Below the pieces are notes generated by a model that ran no database searches, had not been told where the DNA came from, and saw only the letters and a list, made by a program, of their open reading frames with translations. Positions 1 through 7,611 of a DNA stretch of 19,189 nt are shown here, one piece after another. Source of the stretch: an uncultured Bacteroidales bacterium (GTDB lineage: Bacteria > Bacteroidota > Bacteroidia > Bacteroidales > UBA932); NCBI GenBank assembly GCA_934675095.1, contig CAKUPC010000036.1, positions 1-19,189 of the forward strand, in the 5' to 3' direction. A program made the position numbers and the translations under genes. How positions within the stretch are numbered: position 1 is the stretch's first letter; the number at the start of each line of letters is the position of its first letter.

Positions 1-285
1 GCTTTCAGACGAGCCCCTGCGTGAAGACGACACGCTTCTTGAAGATGAGGATGCGCCCCTTGATGAAGAGGAGGCGCTTCCAGATGATGACGAAGAACTC
101 CTTGATGAAGATGATTCGCTATTAGAGGACGAGGATGATGTGTTGCTCCGCGAAGATGAGGAAGTCTGTCGCGTCGATGAACCCGTCGTGCGGCGGGTCT
201 GGGCATATCCGTCAGTCTCGAATGCGGCCAGGGCTATCAGCATCGCCGCCACGGCGGCCTTGCAATATGATGTTTTCATAGTCAT
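1..285 (-). CDS. Ser-rich exported protein, 3' end cut by window edge
   Basis: The frame opens with ATG-ACT-ATG, so the start is 285 or 279, and stays open to the window edge (95 codons seen). The N-terminus reads MKTSYCKAAVAAMLIALAAF, a basic n-region plus hydrophobic core, followed by a plausible signal peptidase site after GYA, so I infer export. From about residue 37 it becomes low complexity, dominated by Ser with scattered Arg, Gly and Asn and long TCA/TCT/TCG runs. No domain is recognisable. It starts 5 nt after the stop of the NamZ gene, so it is probably the last visible member of that operon. The opposite strand reads as an Asp/Glu-rich frame, which I take to be a shadow of the Ser codons. 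Function unknown; possibly a cell-envelope protein whose folded part lies beyond the window. Confidence 0.6.
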   Translation of the reverse strand, partial: MTMKTSYCKAAVAAMLIALAAFETDGYAQTRRTTGSSTRQTSSSSRSNTSSSSSNSESSSSRSSSSSSGSASSSSRGASSSSRSVSSSRRGSSES

Positions 286-290
286 AGATT

Positions 291-1610
291 TTAATTTTTA
301 TAAATCCAATATTTTTTTGACATTTCACGGAATTTCGCCGCGTCGCCACGCCAATAGTCCGCGATGTCATTGAAATCGTAGCGTTTGCCGAATGCCTTTC
401 TGACATAATCCGTGCCGCACACCTTGTCGAACGAGCCGACCGATGTCGCGGTCTCGAACGGCCTGTGGGACGGGTAGAGCTTCGCAAGCGCCTGAAGGAC
501 ACGGAACTGAACCTCGGTCAGGGAGGCCTTTTCGTAGTCCGTGAAGAAGTACTGCACCCCCCTGACAATCTTGCCGGCCTGAGAACCGGAGAACGGCTTA
601 TAGACGATTGCGCGGAACGCCACCCCGGGGAGGCCGTAGCCGTCGAGTTCATTCTTCAGTGCCACGGGATCGATCCACTGGGCGGCGAAGACATGGAACG
701 GAAGGGTGTAGCCCACGCCTATCTGAATGTAGCCCGCAAGGTCGCCTGCGATTCCGGCCGAGGCGTAGTACTGCGGAGTGTCGCAGGTCGGGATGTTCGG
801 AGACGGGAGAATCCACGGGAGACGGGTCTCGCTGTAGAGCATATTCCTGTGCCAGCCCTCCATCGGGACCACGGTCAGGCGGCAGTGCGCCGGTTTCTGC
901 TTTCCCTGCTGCCCCCGGTTGAGGTTTTCACCGTTCAGCATCATCGCGAGTTCCCCGACAGTGAGTCCATATATATAAGGTATCTTATACTGGCCGACAA
1001 AGGAATGGAATCCGTCCCTGACCAGCGGGCCCTCAACCTTCAGTCCACCGAGAGGGTTCGGACGGTCAAGCACCACGACCTCAATACCCGCCTCGCCGCA
1101 GGCCTCCATGACAAGACCGAGCGTGCTGATGTAGGTGTAGGAGCGGACTCCCACGTCCTGAATGTCATAGACCATGACGTCGATGCCATGAAGCATCTCC
1201 GGAGTCGGCTTGCGCGTCGCGCCGTAGAGGGAATGGACCGGCAGGCCGGTGGTCGGGTCCTTTTCGTTCACGACCTTGTCGCCGGCATATTTGTCGCCCC
1301 TGACACCATGTTCCGGGCCGTAGAGCGCGACCAGTTCCACGCCTTCCGCGCCGAAGAGGATGTCAATCGTGGAGTTGAGCCGGCTGTCAACGCCGCTCGG
1401 ATTGGTGACGAGCCCCACGCGCTTTCCCCGCAGCAGGTCGAACCCCCTGTCCCGCAGCACCTCGATGCCGGTCCGCACTAAAGGAGCGTGCTCGTTTTCA
1501 GTGTTTTCCGCCACCTTGCATTGAGGCAGCGGCTTCTGTCCCATAAGGGAGAAAGGTGCAAAGACCGCAAGCGCAGCGATGAGCAGAGAATATATCCTAT
1601 TTCTTTCCAT
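291..1610 (-). CDS. namZ: NamZ/DUF1343 family exo-beta-N-acetylmuramidase, exported
   Basis: A 439-residue protein with an N-terminal signal sequence (hydrophobic core at about residues 6-22, cleavage plausible near MGQ), so probably periplasmic. The body matches the DUF1343 family: a Rossmann-like start (GKRVGLVTNPSGV at about 62), GPEHG at 98-102, DIQDVGVRSYTY at 149-160 and LDRPNPLGG at 181-189. Characterised members (NamZ of Bacillus subtilis and Tannerella forsythia) release MurNAc from non-reducing ends of peptidoglycan fragments. The Glu in GPEHG is the likely catalytic residue by analogy. Length is normal for the family. Its start overlaps the end of the AmpG-like gene by 14 nt (the TATGGAAAGAAATAG stretch carries both signals), which suggests translational coupling. 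Family assignment is firm; the exact substrate is inferred. Confidence 0.9.
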   Translation of the reverse strand: MERNRIYSLLIAALAVFAPFSLMGQKPLPQCKVAENTENEHAPLVRTGIEVLRDRGFDLLRGKRVGLVTNPSGVDSRLNSTIDILFGAEGVELVALYGPEHGVRGDKYAGDKVVNEKDPTTGLPVHSLYGATRKPTPEMLHGIDVMVYDIQDVGVRSYTYISTLGLVMEACGEAGIEVVVLDRPNPLGGLKVEGPLVRDGFHSFVGQYKIPYIYGLTVGELAMMLNGENLNRGQQGKQKPAHCRLTVVPMEGWHRNMLYSETRLPWILPSPNIPTCDTPQYYASAGIAGDLAGYIQIGVGYTLPFHVFAAQWIDPVALKNELDGYGLPGVAFRAIVYKPFSGSQAGKIVRGVQYFFTDYEKASLTEVQFRVLQALAKLYPSHRPFETATSVGSFDKVCGTDYVRKAFGKRYDFNDIADYWRGDAAKFREMSKKYWIYKN

Positions 1611-3030
1611 AATCAGGTTCTATTTTCAAAAGCATTGTCACAAAAATAGTTACAAGACAGCACGCGCCCACCATCCAGAAGAATCCGGTGTAGCCGAGGG
1701 CTTCCTGCAAGTACCCTGCCACCATTCCGGGAAGCATCATGCTCAGGGCCATGAACGCCGTGCAGAGCGAATAGTGCGAGGTTTTGTACTCCCCGCGCGA
1801 GAAATATATCATATAGAGCATATATGCCGTGAATCCGAATCCGTAGCCGAACTGGTCGAGGCACACGAACCCGCCGATTACCCACATCGAGGACGGCTTC
1901 GCGACGCTGAGCCAAATGAATGCAAGACACGGGAGGGCAAGCGAGAGAGCCATGGGCCACAGGCAGCGTTTGAGCCCCCATTTCGCCACCGCCATTCCGC
2001 CGAGTATGCCGCCGACAGTGAGGGCGATGACCCCAGCCGTGCCATAGACCGCACCGACCTGCGCCGTGGTGAGTCCGAGGCCGCCGTCCGAGGCAGGAGA
2101 GAGGAGGAATGGGTTCATCATCTTGACGAGAAACGCCTCCGGAAGGCGGTAGAGGAGAAGGAATATGAGGGCGAGGAGGACTCCCGGCTTTCTGAAGAAT
2201 GTCGAGAATGTGCGGCCGAAGTTCCGGAATATGCCGTCGGCGGATGTGTGATTATTCGAAGCCGAGCCGGGCTGCAAGTCTGAGCCGTTGGATGGTGTGG
2301 CATCAGAAAACCGAGGGGCAGAGTTTATGTCATCTGATGCGGGGCGGTCGGCCTGCGGATGCGGGAGGGCGAAGCCGTGCCAGAGAGTGACGGCTGCAAA
2401 GACGACGGCCGTGACGAATATGGTCCAGAACCATGACTTGGGGATGTCGCCGAGGCGGGTTTCGAGGACGCCGGCAATCACCACCAGAACTCCCTGGCCG
2501 AAGACCGAGGCGAGCCTGTAGAATGTGCTGCGGATGCCGACGAAGAGCGACTGTTCCCCGGGGGTCAGCCCGAGCATATAGAATCCGTCGGCGGCGATGT
2601 CGTGGGTCGCGCTCGCGAAGGCCATGACCCAGAAGATTATGAGTGTGAGAGTGAACAGCGAGACCGGGGTGGAGCCGTCGGCACAGCGGTGAGCCTCAAG
2701 CGTCCCGGCGCCGGAGGGCAGCGAGAGCGCGAGGGCGGCGAAGCACACGGACATGAGAACCTGCATTGCCATAACCCACCAGCGCTTTGTCCTGAGTATG
2801 TCAACGAACGGGCTCCAGAGGGGCTTTATCACCCACGGCAGGTAGAGCAGGCTCGTGAACAGTGCCATGGAACCGTTGCTCACGCCCATTTTCGTGAACA
2901 TGATGACCGATATGCTGTTCACGACGAAATAGGGTATACCTTCGGCAAAATAGAGCGTGGGTACCCATAGCCACGGGGATATATTTCCGTTTCCTTTTGT
3001 CATATTCCTTTCCTTAATCATATTTCCCAT
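1597..3030 (-). CDS. AmpG-like MFS permease (muropeptide/anhydro-sugar transporter)
   Basis: A polytopic inner-membrane protein of 477 residues with about 12 hydrophobic segments. The AmpG-type hallmarks are the N-terminal LYFAEGIPYFVVNS, KPLWSPFVDILRTKRWW at about 69-85 in the first cytoplasmic loop, and ATHDIAADGFYML at 141-153. AmpG proteins import GlcNAc-anhydroMurNAc peptides for cell-wall recycling; the adjacent NamZ supports a muropeptide role. A hydrophilic Ser/Asn/Asp-rich insert (about 223-266) fills the central loop. Three in-frame ATGs exist (3030, 3021, 3003). The one at 3003 is preceded by AAGGAAAGGAAT, the best purine-rich site, and would give 468 residues. The gene follows the DUF4922-SpoIID gene by 17 nt. 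Some Bacteroidetes MFS proteins of this type carry other cargo, so the substrate is an inference. Confidence 0.82.
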   Translation of the reverse strand: MGNMIKERNMTKGNGNISPWLWVPTLYFAEGIPYFVVNSISVIMFTKMGVSNGSMALFTSLLYLPWVIKPLWSPFVDILRTKRWWVMAMQVLMSVCFAALALSLPSGAGTLEAHRCADGSTPVSLFTLTLIIFWVMAFASATHDIAADGFYMLGLTPGEQSLFVGIRSTFYRLASVFGQGVLVVIAGVLETRLGDIPKSWFWTIFVTAVVFAAVTLWHGFALPHPQADRPASDDINSAPRFSDATPSNGSDLQPGSASNNHTSADGIFRNFGRTFSTFFRKPGVLLALIFLLLYRLPEAFLVKMMNPFLLSPASDGGLGLTTAQVGAVYGTAGVIALTVGGILGGMAVAKWGLKRCLWPMALSLALPCLAFIWLSVAKPSSMWVIGGFVCLDQFGYGFGFTAYMLYMIYFSRGEYKTSHYSLCTAFMALSMMLPGMVAGYLQEALGYTGFFWMVGACCLVTIFVTMLLKIEPDYGKK

Positions 3031-3047
3031 TTCGTAGATTCAATTTT

Positions 3048-5528
3048 TCAATTTTTTGAACTTTCAGGGAAATCACTTCGTCCGTTTAAAATGCCGGGCA
3101 GGGACTCGACCACCCGCGCTCCGGGATAGTAGTGCCGGAGTATCTCGTCGCAGGAATACCCTTTGTCGGCCATAACCGCCGCGCCAATCTGGCATAGTCC
3201 CACACCATGTCCCCAGCCCCGGCCACGAAGCACGACGCGCCCGTCCGGGGTAAACTCGGCCTCGAACGCGGAACTCTTAAGATGGGAATTGGAGAGCAGT
3301 CTCCTGATTTCCAGTTCCTTGCCCACTTCAAAGAAGCCATTCGTGCCGACAACCCGGAGCCTGCATATCCTCCCTGACGGTCCGGTCTCAAGGGCTTCGA
3401 GGGCCGTGAGCCGTCCGACGTCGATGCCGCTTTTCTCGCGGACGAGGGCGGAAAGCCGCTCAATGTCATAGACCTCGGTCCAGCGGTAGAAGTCAGTGGT
3501 TTCCCGGTCATAGTTGTTGAACACGCGGGCAAGAAGAGAGCTGTCGGCAAGCGAGCAGAACGGGGCGGCGGGCGTTCCGGGAGTCGGCGTATGTCCGTCG
3601 GCACTGACCTCACCGGATGCACCCGGGATAGGAGTTCCATCAGGAAGATGCCCCGGAGTGTCCGGAAGCGGCTGAAGGTAAGGCTTGTCCTCGTCCGCCC
3701 AGCAGGTGGAGAATCGCTCCATGATTCCTCCGCAGCACTTAGAGAAACGCGCGTCGCAAAGTTCTCCGTCAAAGGTGAGAACCTGGCCCCATGTGGCGTC
3801 AACTGCTTTCTGGACGGCGGGATTGGTGGCGCGGGTAAGGCCCTGGTAGCGCTGGCAGTGGTCGTCGGCGCATACGTCGAAGTGGAGATGTTCACCGTGG
3901 TCGTACCATTTCTGGTACGACCCGAAATTCCTCAACCCCCGCTGACTCCCGTCAGCGGCCCCTGTCAGGGGCATCTCGCACCCCCGGTGCGGTTCCTGAC
4001 GGAACTGGTTCCGGTACGACCCGCAGGCGAGCCAGGTGACGACGTCCTCTATGTTCCGGCAACGGAGAAACTGTTCCCGCTCGTTCGCGTCGCAGGCGGG
4101 GGTGCGACGATGCTGGAGCTGGGCCATGACCCATGAGCGGGAAATCACGGCGTGGGCCTTGAGGAATTCCTCCGGGGAGTTCTGGCTCATCTCGGAAGAT
4201 ATGACGCTCAGGAGATAGTCCTCAACCCCGATGACGTTCACGGCGGTGAGCATCCTGTCCTCGACGATTATCTTCAGCGCACCCGCAAACTTCTGTGTCT
4301 CACGGCGTTCCCAATGAAATCCCTTGCCTATCGTCACGTCGTGAAGCTCAAATGTCGGCTCGGCGAAGAAAGTCGATGGGGTCTGTTCCTCGAAGAAAAG
4401 CTCGTCGTAGAGCGCCCCGTCGTAGTCAATCTTGCCTTCGCGCCAAGTTGCCACGCGCGTCCCTCCCCCGTCGGGGTACATCCGGAACTCGATGCGCGGG
4501 GCGGACATGATGCCCACGCTGATGTGCGGCTGTGTCCGCGTGAGGCGGCGCACAATCCTGCGCTGGGTCTCCCTGCTTATCGTCACCTCGTCCAGGACCT
4601 CGGTGAGCAGCTTCGAGTCAAGTTTCTCGAAGTCCTCCGGGACAGGAGCGATGATGCACCCGCCCATGTCCGCGCAGCCGGGGCTCATGGTGAGGTGGTC
4701 CGGGCCGTCGGAGAAGTAGTGATGGGAGCGGTGCGCGGTGCGGAATATGACAATCGAGCAGTATTCGCCTCCGTCGTACCAGCTGATGAGGTTGAACAGC
4801 GGCTCGCTCTCCCCTTCCGGCGTGTCCGCGCAGTCGAGAAGGCGGTAGAACAGCTTGGCCGCGGACTTGGAGGTGGCGGCACGGAGAACGAACACCCCGT
4901 TCACGAACTTGTTGTAGTGGTAGAGCCGCGCGTCCTGAACGGAAGCGATGTAGCTCAGCGCCGGAACCGGCGACGAGGGGTCGGCCGACTTTGCCGACGA
5001 CGCCCTCACCTCCGCGAGCATCGAGCGGACATCCGCTTCCAGCGGCATAAGGCCGCACGGAGCCGCCTGAAAGTGATGGTGGTCGGGAGCCGAGGCACCG
5101 GAATGCGGGCCGTTGTAGAAGAAAGTGTAGGCCTGATATTTCTTGGAAAGGTCGAGGATGTCGATGTAGCGCTGCCGGATGGACTGCTCGCAGTGGCGCG
5201 TCATCGCGATGACCAGATGGTCGGGAAAAATCGGGTACGGGTTGAGCAGAATGTCGTATTTCTTGCCCTTGCGCCCCTCGAAGCGGATGAAGGTCTGCTC
5301 TGGGAAGCGGTTGCAGAAGAAGCAGGGGCGCTTTGCCACCGAGGCCTTGTCAAGCTTGGCGGCGGACGAAATCATCCTCGCCGGGTTGTGCTGCACCGTC
5401 ACGTCAAGGCCGCCGACTGTCAGCGTCTTGGTCTTCACCCCCTTGAGCGCCCGGAAATTGGCACAGGCGAGCGGCCAGCATGAGAGCTGGTCATTGACAA
5501 ACTTTTGTATCTCGTTGTTCTCTTTCAT
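3048..5528 (-). CDS. DUF4922 (HIT-superfamily-like) domain fused to SpoIID/LytB domain
   Basis: I start at ATG 5528 (826 residues), 4 nt after the glycosyltransferase stop; the frame is open further upstream, but that part lies inside the previous gene. Residues 1 to about 330 are DUF4922-like: CFFC at 69-72 and a histidine-rich HIT-type motif PDHHHFQ near 148-154, as in GDP-hexose phosphorylase relatives. Residues from about 390 to the end are SpoIID/LytB: GVEDYLLSVISSEM near 434-447 with the expected catalytic Glu, FDVCADDHCQRYQG near 550, KCCGG near 598 and GRGWGHGVGLCQIGA near 769-783. SpoIID is a lytic transglycosylase acting on denuded glycan strands. No signal peptide or membrane segment is visible, so the protein appears cytoplasmic, which is odd for such an enzyme. 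Two inserts, one with four Cys (about 479-517) and one Pro/Gly-rich (about 622-655), look additional to the usual SpoIID core. Confidence 0.82.
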   Translation of the reverse strand: MKENNEIQKFVNDQLSCWPLACANFRALKGVKTKTLTVGGLDVTVQHNPARMISSAAKLDKASVAKRPCFFCNRFPEQTFIRFEGRKGKKYDILLNPYPIFPDHLVIAMTRHCEQSIRQRYIDILDLSKKYQAYTFFYNGPHSGASAPDHHHFQAAPCGLMPLEADVRSMLAEVRASSAKSADPSSPVPALSYIASVQDARLYHYNKFVNGVFVLRAATSKSAAKLFYRLLDCADTPEGESEPLFNLISWYDGGEYCSIVIFRTAHRSHHYFSDGPDHLTMSPGCADMGGCIIAPVPEDFEKLDSKLLTEVLDEVTISRETQRRIVRRLTRTQPHISVGIMSAPRIEFRMYPDGGGTRVATWREGKIDYDGALYDELFFEEQTPSTFFAEPTFELHDVTIGKGFHWERRETQKFAGALKIIVEDRMLTAVNVIGVEDYLLSVISSEMSQNSPEEFLKAHAVISRSWVMAQLQHRRTPACDANEREQFLRCRNIEDVVTWLACGSYRNQFRQEPHRGCEMPLTGAADGSQRGLRNFGSYQKWYDHGEHLHFDVCADDHCQRYQGLTRATNPAVQKAVDATWGQVLTFDGELCDARFSKCCGGIMERFSTCWADEDKPYLQPLPDTPGHLPDGTPIPGASGEVSADGHTPTPGTPAAPFCSLADSSLLARVFNNYDRETTDFYRWTEVYDIERLSALVREKSGIDVGRLTALEALETGPSGRICRLRVVGTNGFFEVGKELEIRRLLSNSHLKSSAFEAEFTPDGRVVLRGRGWGHGVGLCQIGAAVMADKGYSCDEILRHYYPGARVVESLPGILNGRSDFPESSKN

Positions 5529-5532
5529 CTTG

Positions 5533-7008
5533 TCAGCATTTCTTCGTATCCTCGCCATTGTGGCCGGCATCGCCCTGACAGGCATTGCGCCTTATTCTTG
5601 AAAGCAGCTCGGCCGTACGCAGGCTGTCCTTATAGAGGTTGTTGGCGTTCTGCCTCTCGACGCTCAGCGCGGCGTCGGAATTTCCGCTCCAGCGGCGGCA
5701 GAAGTACAGGGACTCGTAAATCCGTCCGAGACGATAGAGTCCGGAAAGGCGCAGTCCGACGGCATAGTCCTCCCCATAGCTGGTGTTCGGGAAATGAATC
5801 TTCCTCAGAATGTCTGTCCTGAATGCGCGGGGAGCACCGAGACCGTTGATTCTCAATGCATTGTTATACCCGTTCCCGTCCGTCCACTCGCGGTGGTCGA
5901 TGAGTCCCGGAGGCATGGGAGAGAGGTCAAAGTCTGTAATCGTATATGAGCCGACGAGCATGGCGCAGCGCTGCGAGCGGAAGCCGGCGACTATTTTGGC
6001 GAGCGTGTCCGGTCCCGAATAGATGTCGTCACTGTCGAGTTGCACGGCGTAGAGTCCGCAGTGAGGGCTGTCAATCGCGACGTTCCAGCATCCTCCGATT
6101 CCGAGTCCCCTCTCTTCCGGGATTATGTGTATGAGCCTGTCGTCACCCCTTGCGAGTTCGTCGAGGAGTTCCGTCGTCCCGTCCGTCGAATGATTGTCTA
6201 TGACGATGACGTTGAAACCGAAGTCACAGCGCTGCGAAAGGGCGCTCCTCACGGCATCGCCGACGGTCTTCGCGCGGTTGAAAACGGGAATCACGACCGA
6301 CGCGACAACCGGGAAACAGCCATGTCCAGTCATGCCGCGGATTTCCCCGCCCGTTCCCGTGGATTCCGCACCGTCCTCCAGTTTAGACACCTCGAGACGC
6401 AGTTCGAGTGCTTCCGGGGGCAGTTCAGGAGCCTCGGGACGCGGGCCGAGCCATGCGCCGAGCCGTTTCAGATGTGCGGTGCAGGCCGCCTCCATCTCCA
6501 GCTGCACTTCCCTGTTTGAAGGCTTCACATAGTCGAACTGTTTTTCGCCGCTCTCCCGAAGGTCCGCCTCCTCATATTCATAGAGGTATTCCCTGATGTG
6601 AAAGATGGCAGGCATCCGCAGACGCAGGTCGTAAAGCGCGGCGTGACAGTAGTTTGCCTCGGATTTCTGCCGCGCGAGAGCATGGGCGAAGGAAGCTGTC
6701 CTGAAAAGGACCGCCGGCCCGAAGTCGAAGTCGTCGCGGAGGGAGCCCATCTGGCAGTCAATCAGCGGATGGTGGCTTCCGTTCTCGATGCAGTCGGCGT
6801 AGAGCATATCCGCTCCGGTCGCGTCGGCAATCTGGACGAAGCGTTCAAGCGCGTGCTGCACGGGGCGGACGCGGTATTTCCCGGAGCAGAGGAGAAAATA
6901 GGGAGTCCCTACGGACGAGGCCACGCGGGAGAGTTCGTCAGTGCTTCCGGGGGTATTTGTGTATATTATTGATATTCCGTTCATTTGCATAATTCCGTCT
7001 GTTCGCAT
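5533..7008 (-). CDS. Family 2 glycosyltransferase with extra N-terminal domain
   Basis: The C-terminal part (about 235-470) is a GT-A family 2 transferase: VVIPVFNR at 238-245, DNHSTDGT at 271-278, and QLDSDD at 323-328 as the nucleotide-sugar/metal DXD-type motif. A later [11 protein letters not shown] supplies the ED acidic pair typical of the family's catalytic base region. Residues 1 to about 165 form a second, degenerate GT-like unit ([22 protein letters not shown]). The two are joined by a Pro/Glu/Gly-rich linker at about 188-234. No membrane segment is seen, so it is probably cytosolic. Possible starts are 7008, 6990 and 6984; the last two fall in an 18-bp duplication, and MNGISIIY (6984) fits the domain best. 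It lies between the Nudix gene and the DUF4922-SpoIID gene with short gaps (12 and 4 nt). Donor and acceptor are unknown. Confidence 0.85.
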   Translation of the reverse strand: MRTDGIMQMNGISIIYTNTPGSTDELSRVASSVGTPYFLLCSGKYRVRPVQHALERFVQIADATGADMLYADCIENGSHHPLIDCQMGSLRDDFDFGPAVLFRTASFAHALARQKSEANYCHAALYDLRLRMPAIFHIREYLYEYEEADLRESGEKQFDYVKPSNREVQLEMEAACTAHLKRLGAWLGPRPEAPELPPEALELRLEVSKLEDGAESTGTGGEIRGMTGHGCFPVVASVVIPVFNRAKTVGDAVRSALSQRCDFGFNVIVIDNHSTDGTTELLDELARGDDRLIHIIPEERGLGIGGCWNVAIDSPHCGLYAVQLDSDDIYSGPDTLAKIVAGFRSQRCAMLVGSYTITDFDLSPMPPGLIDHREWTDGNGYNNALRINGLGAPRAFRTDILRKIHFPNTSYGEDYAVGLRLSGLYRLGRIYESLYFCRRWSGNSDAALSVERQNANNLYKDSLRTAELLSRIRRNACQGDAGHNGEDTKKC

Positions 7009-7016
7009 AATCCCGT
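6981..7016 (-). repeat. 18-bp imperfect tandem duplication covering the glycosyltransferase start codon
   Basis: On the minus strand the units ACGGGATTATGCGAACAG and ACGGAATTATGCAAATGA lie back to back (13/18 identical), and a third ACGGAAT begins directly after. Each unit carries an ATG in the same frame (7008 and 6990), because 18 nt is six codons. The duplication therefore gives the gene redundant in-frame start codons. Confidence 0.6.
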
Positions 7017-7020
7017 AAGT

Positions 7021-7608
7021 TCAGAGCAGCGCAATCAGTTTGTTACGTATATTCCCGAATTCCATTTCAAAGTTGGGGGTGAGGATATTTTTTCCCATAG
7101 CATCGTCAATCTCCCCGAGCGTCCAGAAGCGTCCCTCCGCGACCTCGTCAAGATCCGGACGTATGTCGAATGAGCCGACGGCGACGAAGATGTTCACGAG
7201 CTCGCGCTCACGGACGGAATCGTAGGGATATGTCCCGATATAGACAGGGTTGAAGCGCGTCAGATGCAGTTCCTCCATGGACTCGCGCAGCAGCGCCTCG
7301 ACGAGGCTTTCCCCGTAGCCGACGTGTCCCCCGACCGCCGTGTCCCATTTTCCGGGCTGTATGTCCTTTTTCATCGAGCGTTTCTGGAGGTATATCCTCT
7401 CCTCTCGGTCGATTATGTGAAGATGCACGACTGGGTGCAGGAGCCGTGACCCGCCATGACAGTATTTCCTTTCGGCACGCCCCACGACAAGGCCGCTCTC
7501 CTCGACGACGGGAAAGACCTCGTCCTCGATTCGCCTATCGCGCGGGGAGTCGGCGGTGAGCCCGGGAAGCATCGGAGCCGGCTCTACGGGATATATCAGT
7601 TCGAACAT
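7021..7608 (-). CDS. Nudix hydrolase, YfcD/IDI-like subgroup
   Basis: A 195-residue protein with a Nudix box at 94-116: G94, E100, R108-E109 and E112-E113 fit Gx5Ex7REUxEE, but the usual Gly near the end of the box is His115. The flanking pattern (VHLHIIDREERIYLQKRS, then GKWDTAVGGHVGYGE) is that of the YfcD/isopentenyl-diphosphate-isomerase-like Nudix group. A short N-terminal segment with EVFPVVEESGLVVGRAER precedes the fold, as is common in that subgroup. The substrate is presumably a nucleoside diphosphate derivative and cannot be read from sequence. The start lies 3 nt after the stop of the HU-like gene, arguing for co-translation. A role in hydrolysing a nucleotide sugar linked to the next genes is only a guess. 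Confidence 0.85.
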   Translation of the reverse strand: MFELIYPVEPAPMLPGLTADSPRDRRIEDEVFPVVEESGLVVGRAERKYCHGGSRLLHPVVHLHIIDREERIYLQKRSMKKDIQPGKWDTAVGGHVGYGESLVEALLRESMEELHLTRFNPVYIGTYPYDSVRERELVNIFVAVGSFDIRPDLDEVAEGRFWTLGEIDDAMGKNILTPNFEMEFGNIRNKLIALL

Positions 7609-7611
7609 CTG

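Noticed and set aside
140..373. Plus-strand acidic frame at the left end
   Set aside because: The Asp/Glu runs are the complement of Ser codons in the minus-strand gene, which has a signal peptide and fits the operon spacing.
4152..5483. Plus-strand open frame of 443 codons opposite the DUF4922-SpoIID gene
   Set aside because: Same antisense pattern; no domain, and the minus-strand frame carries the HIT-like and SpoIID motifs.
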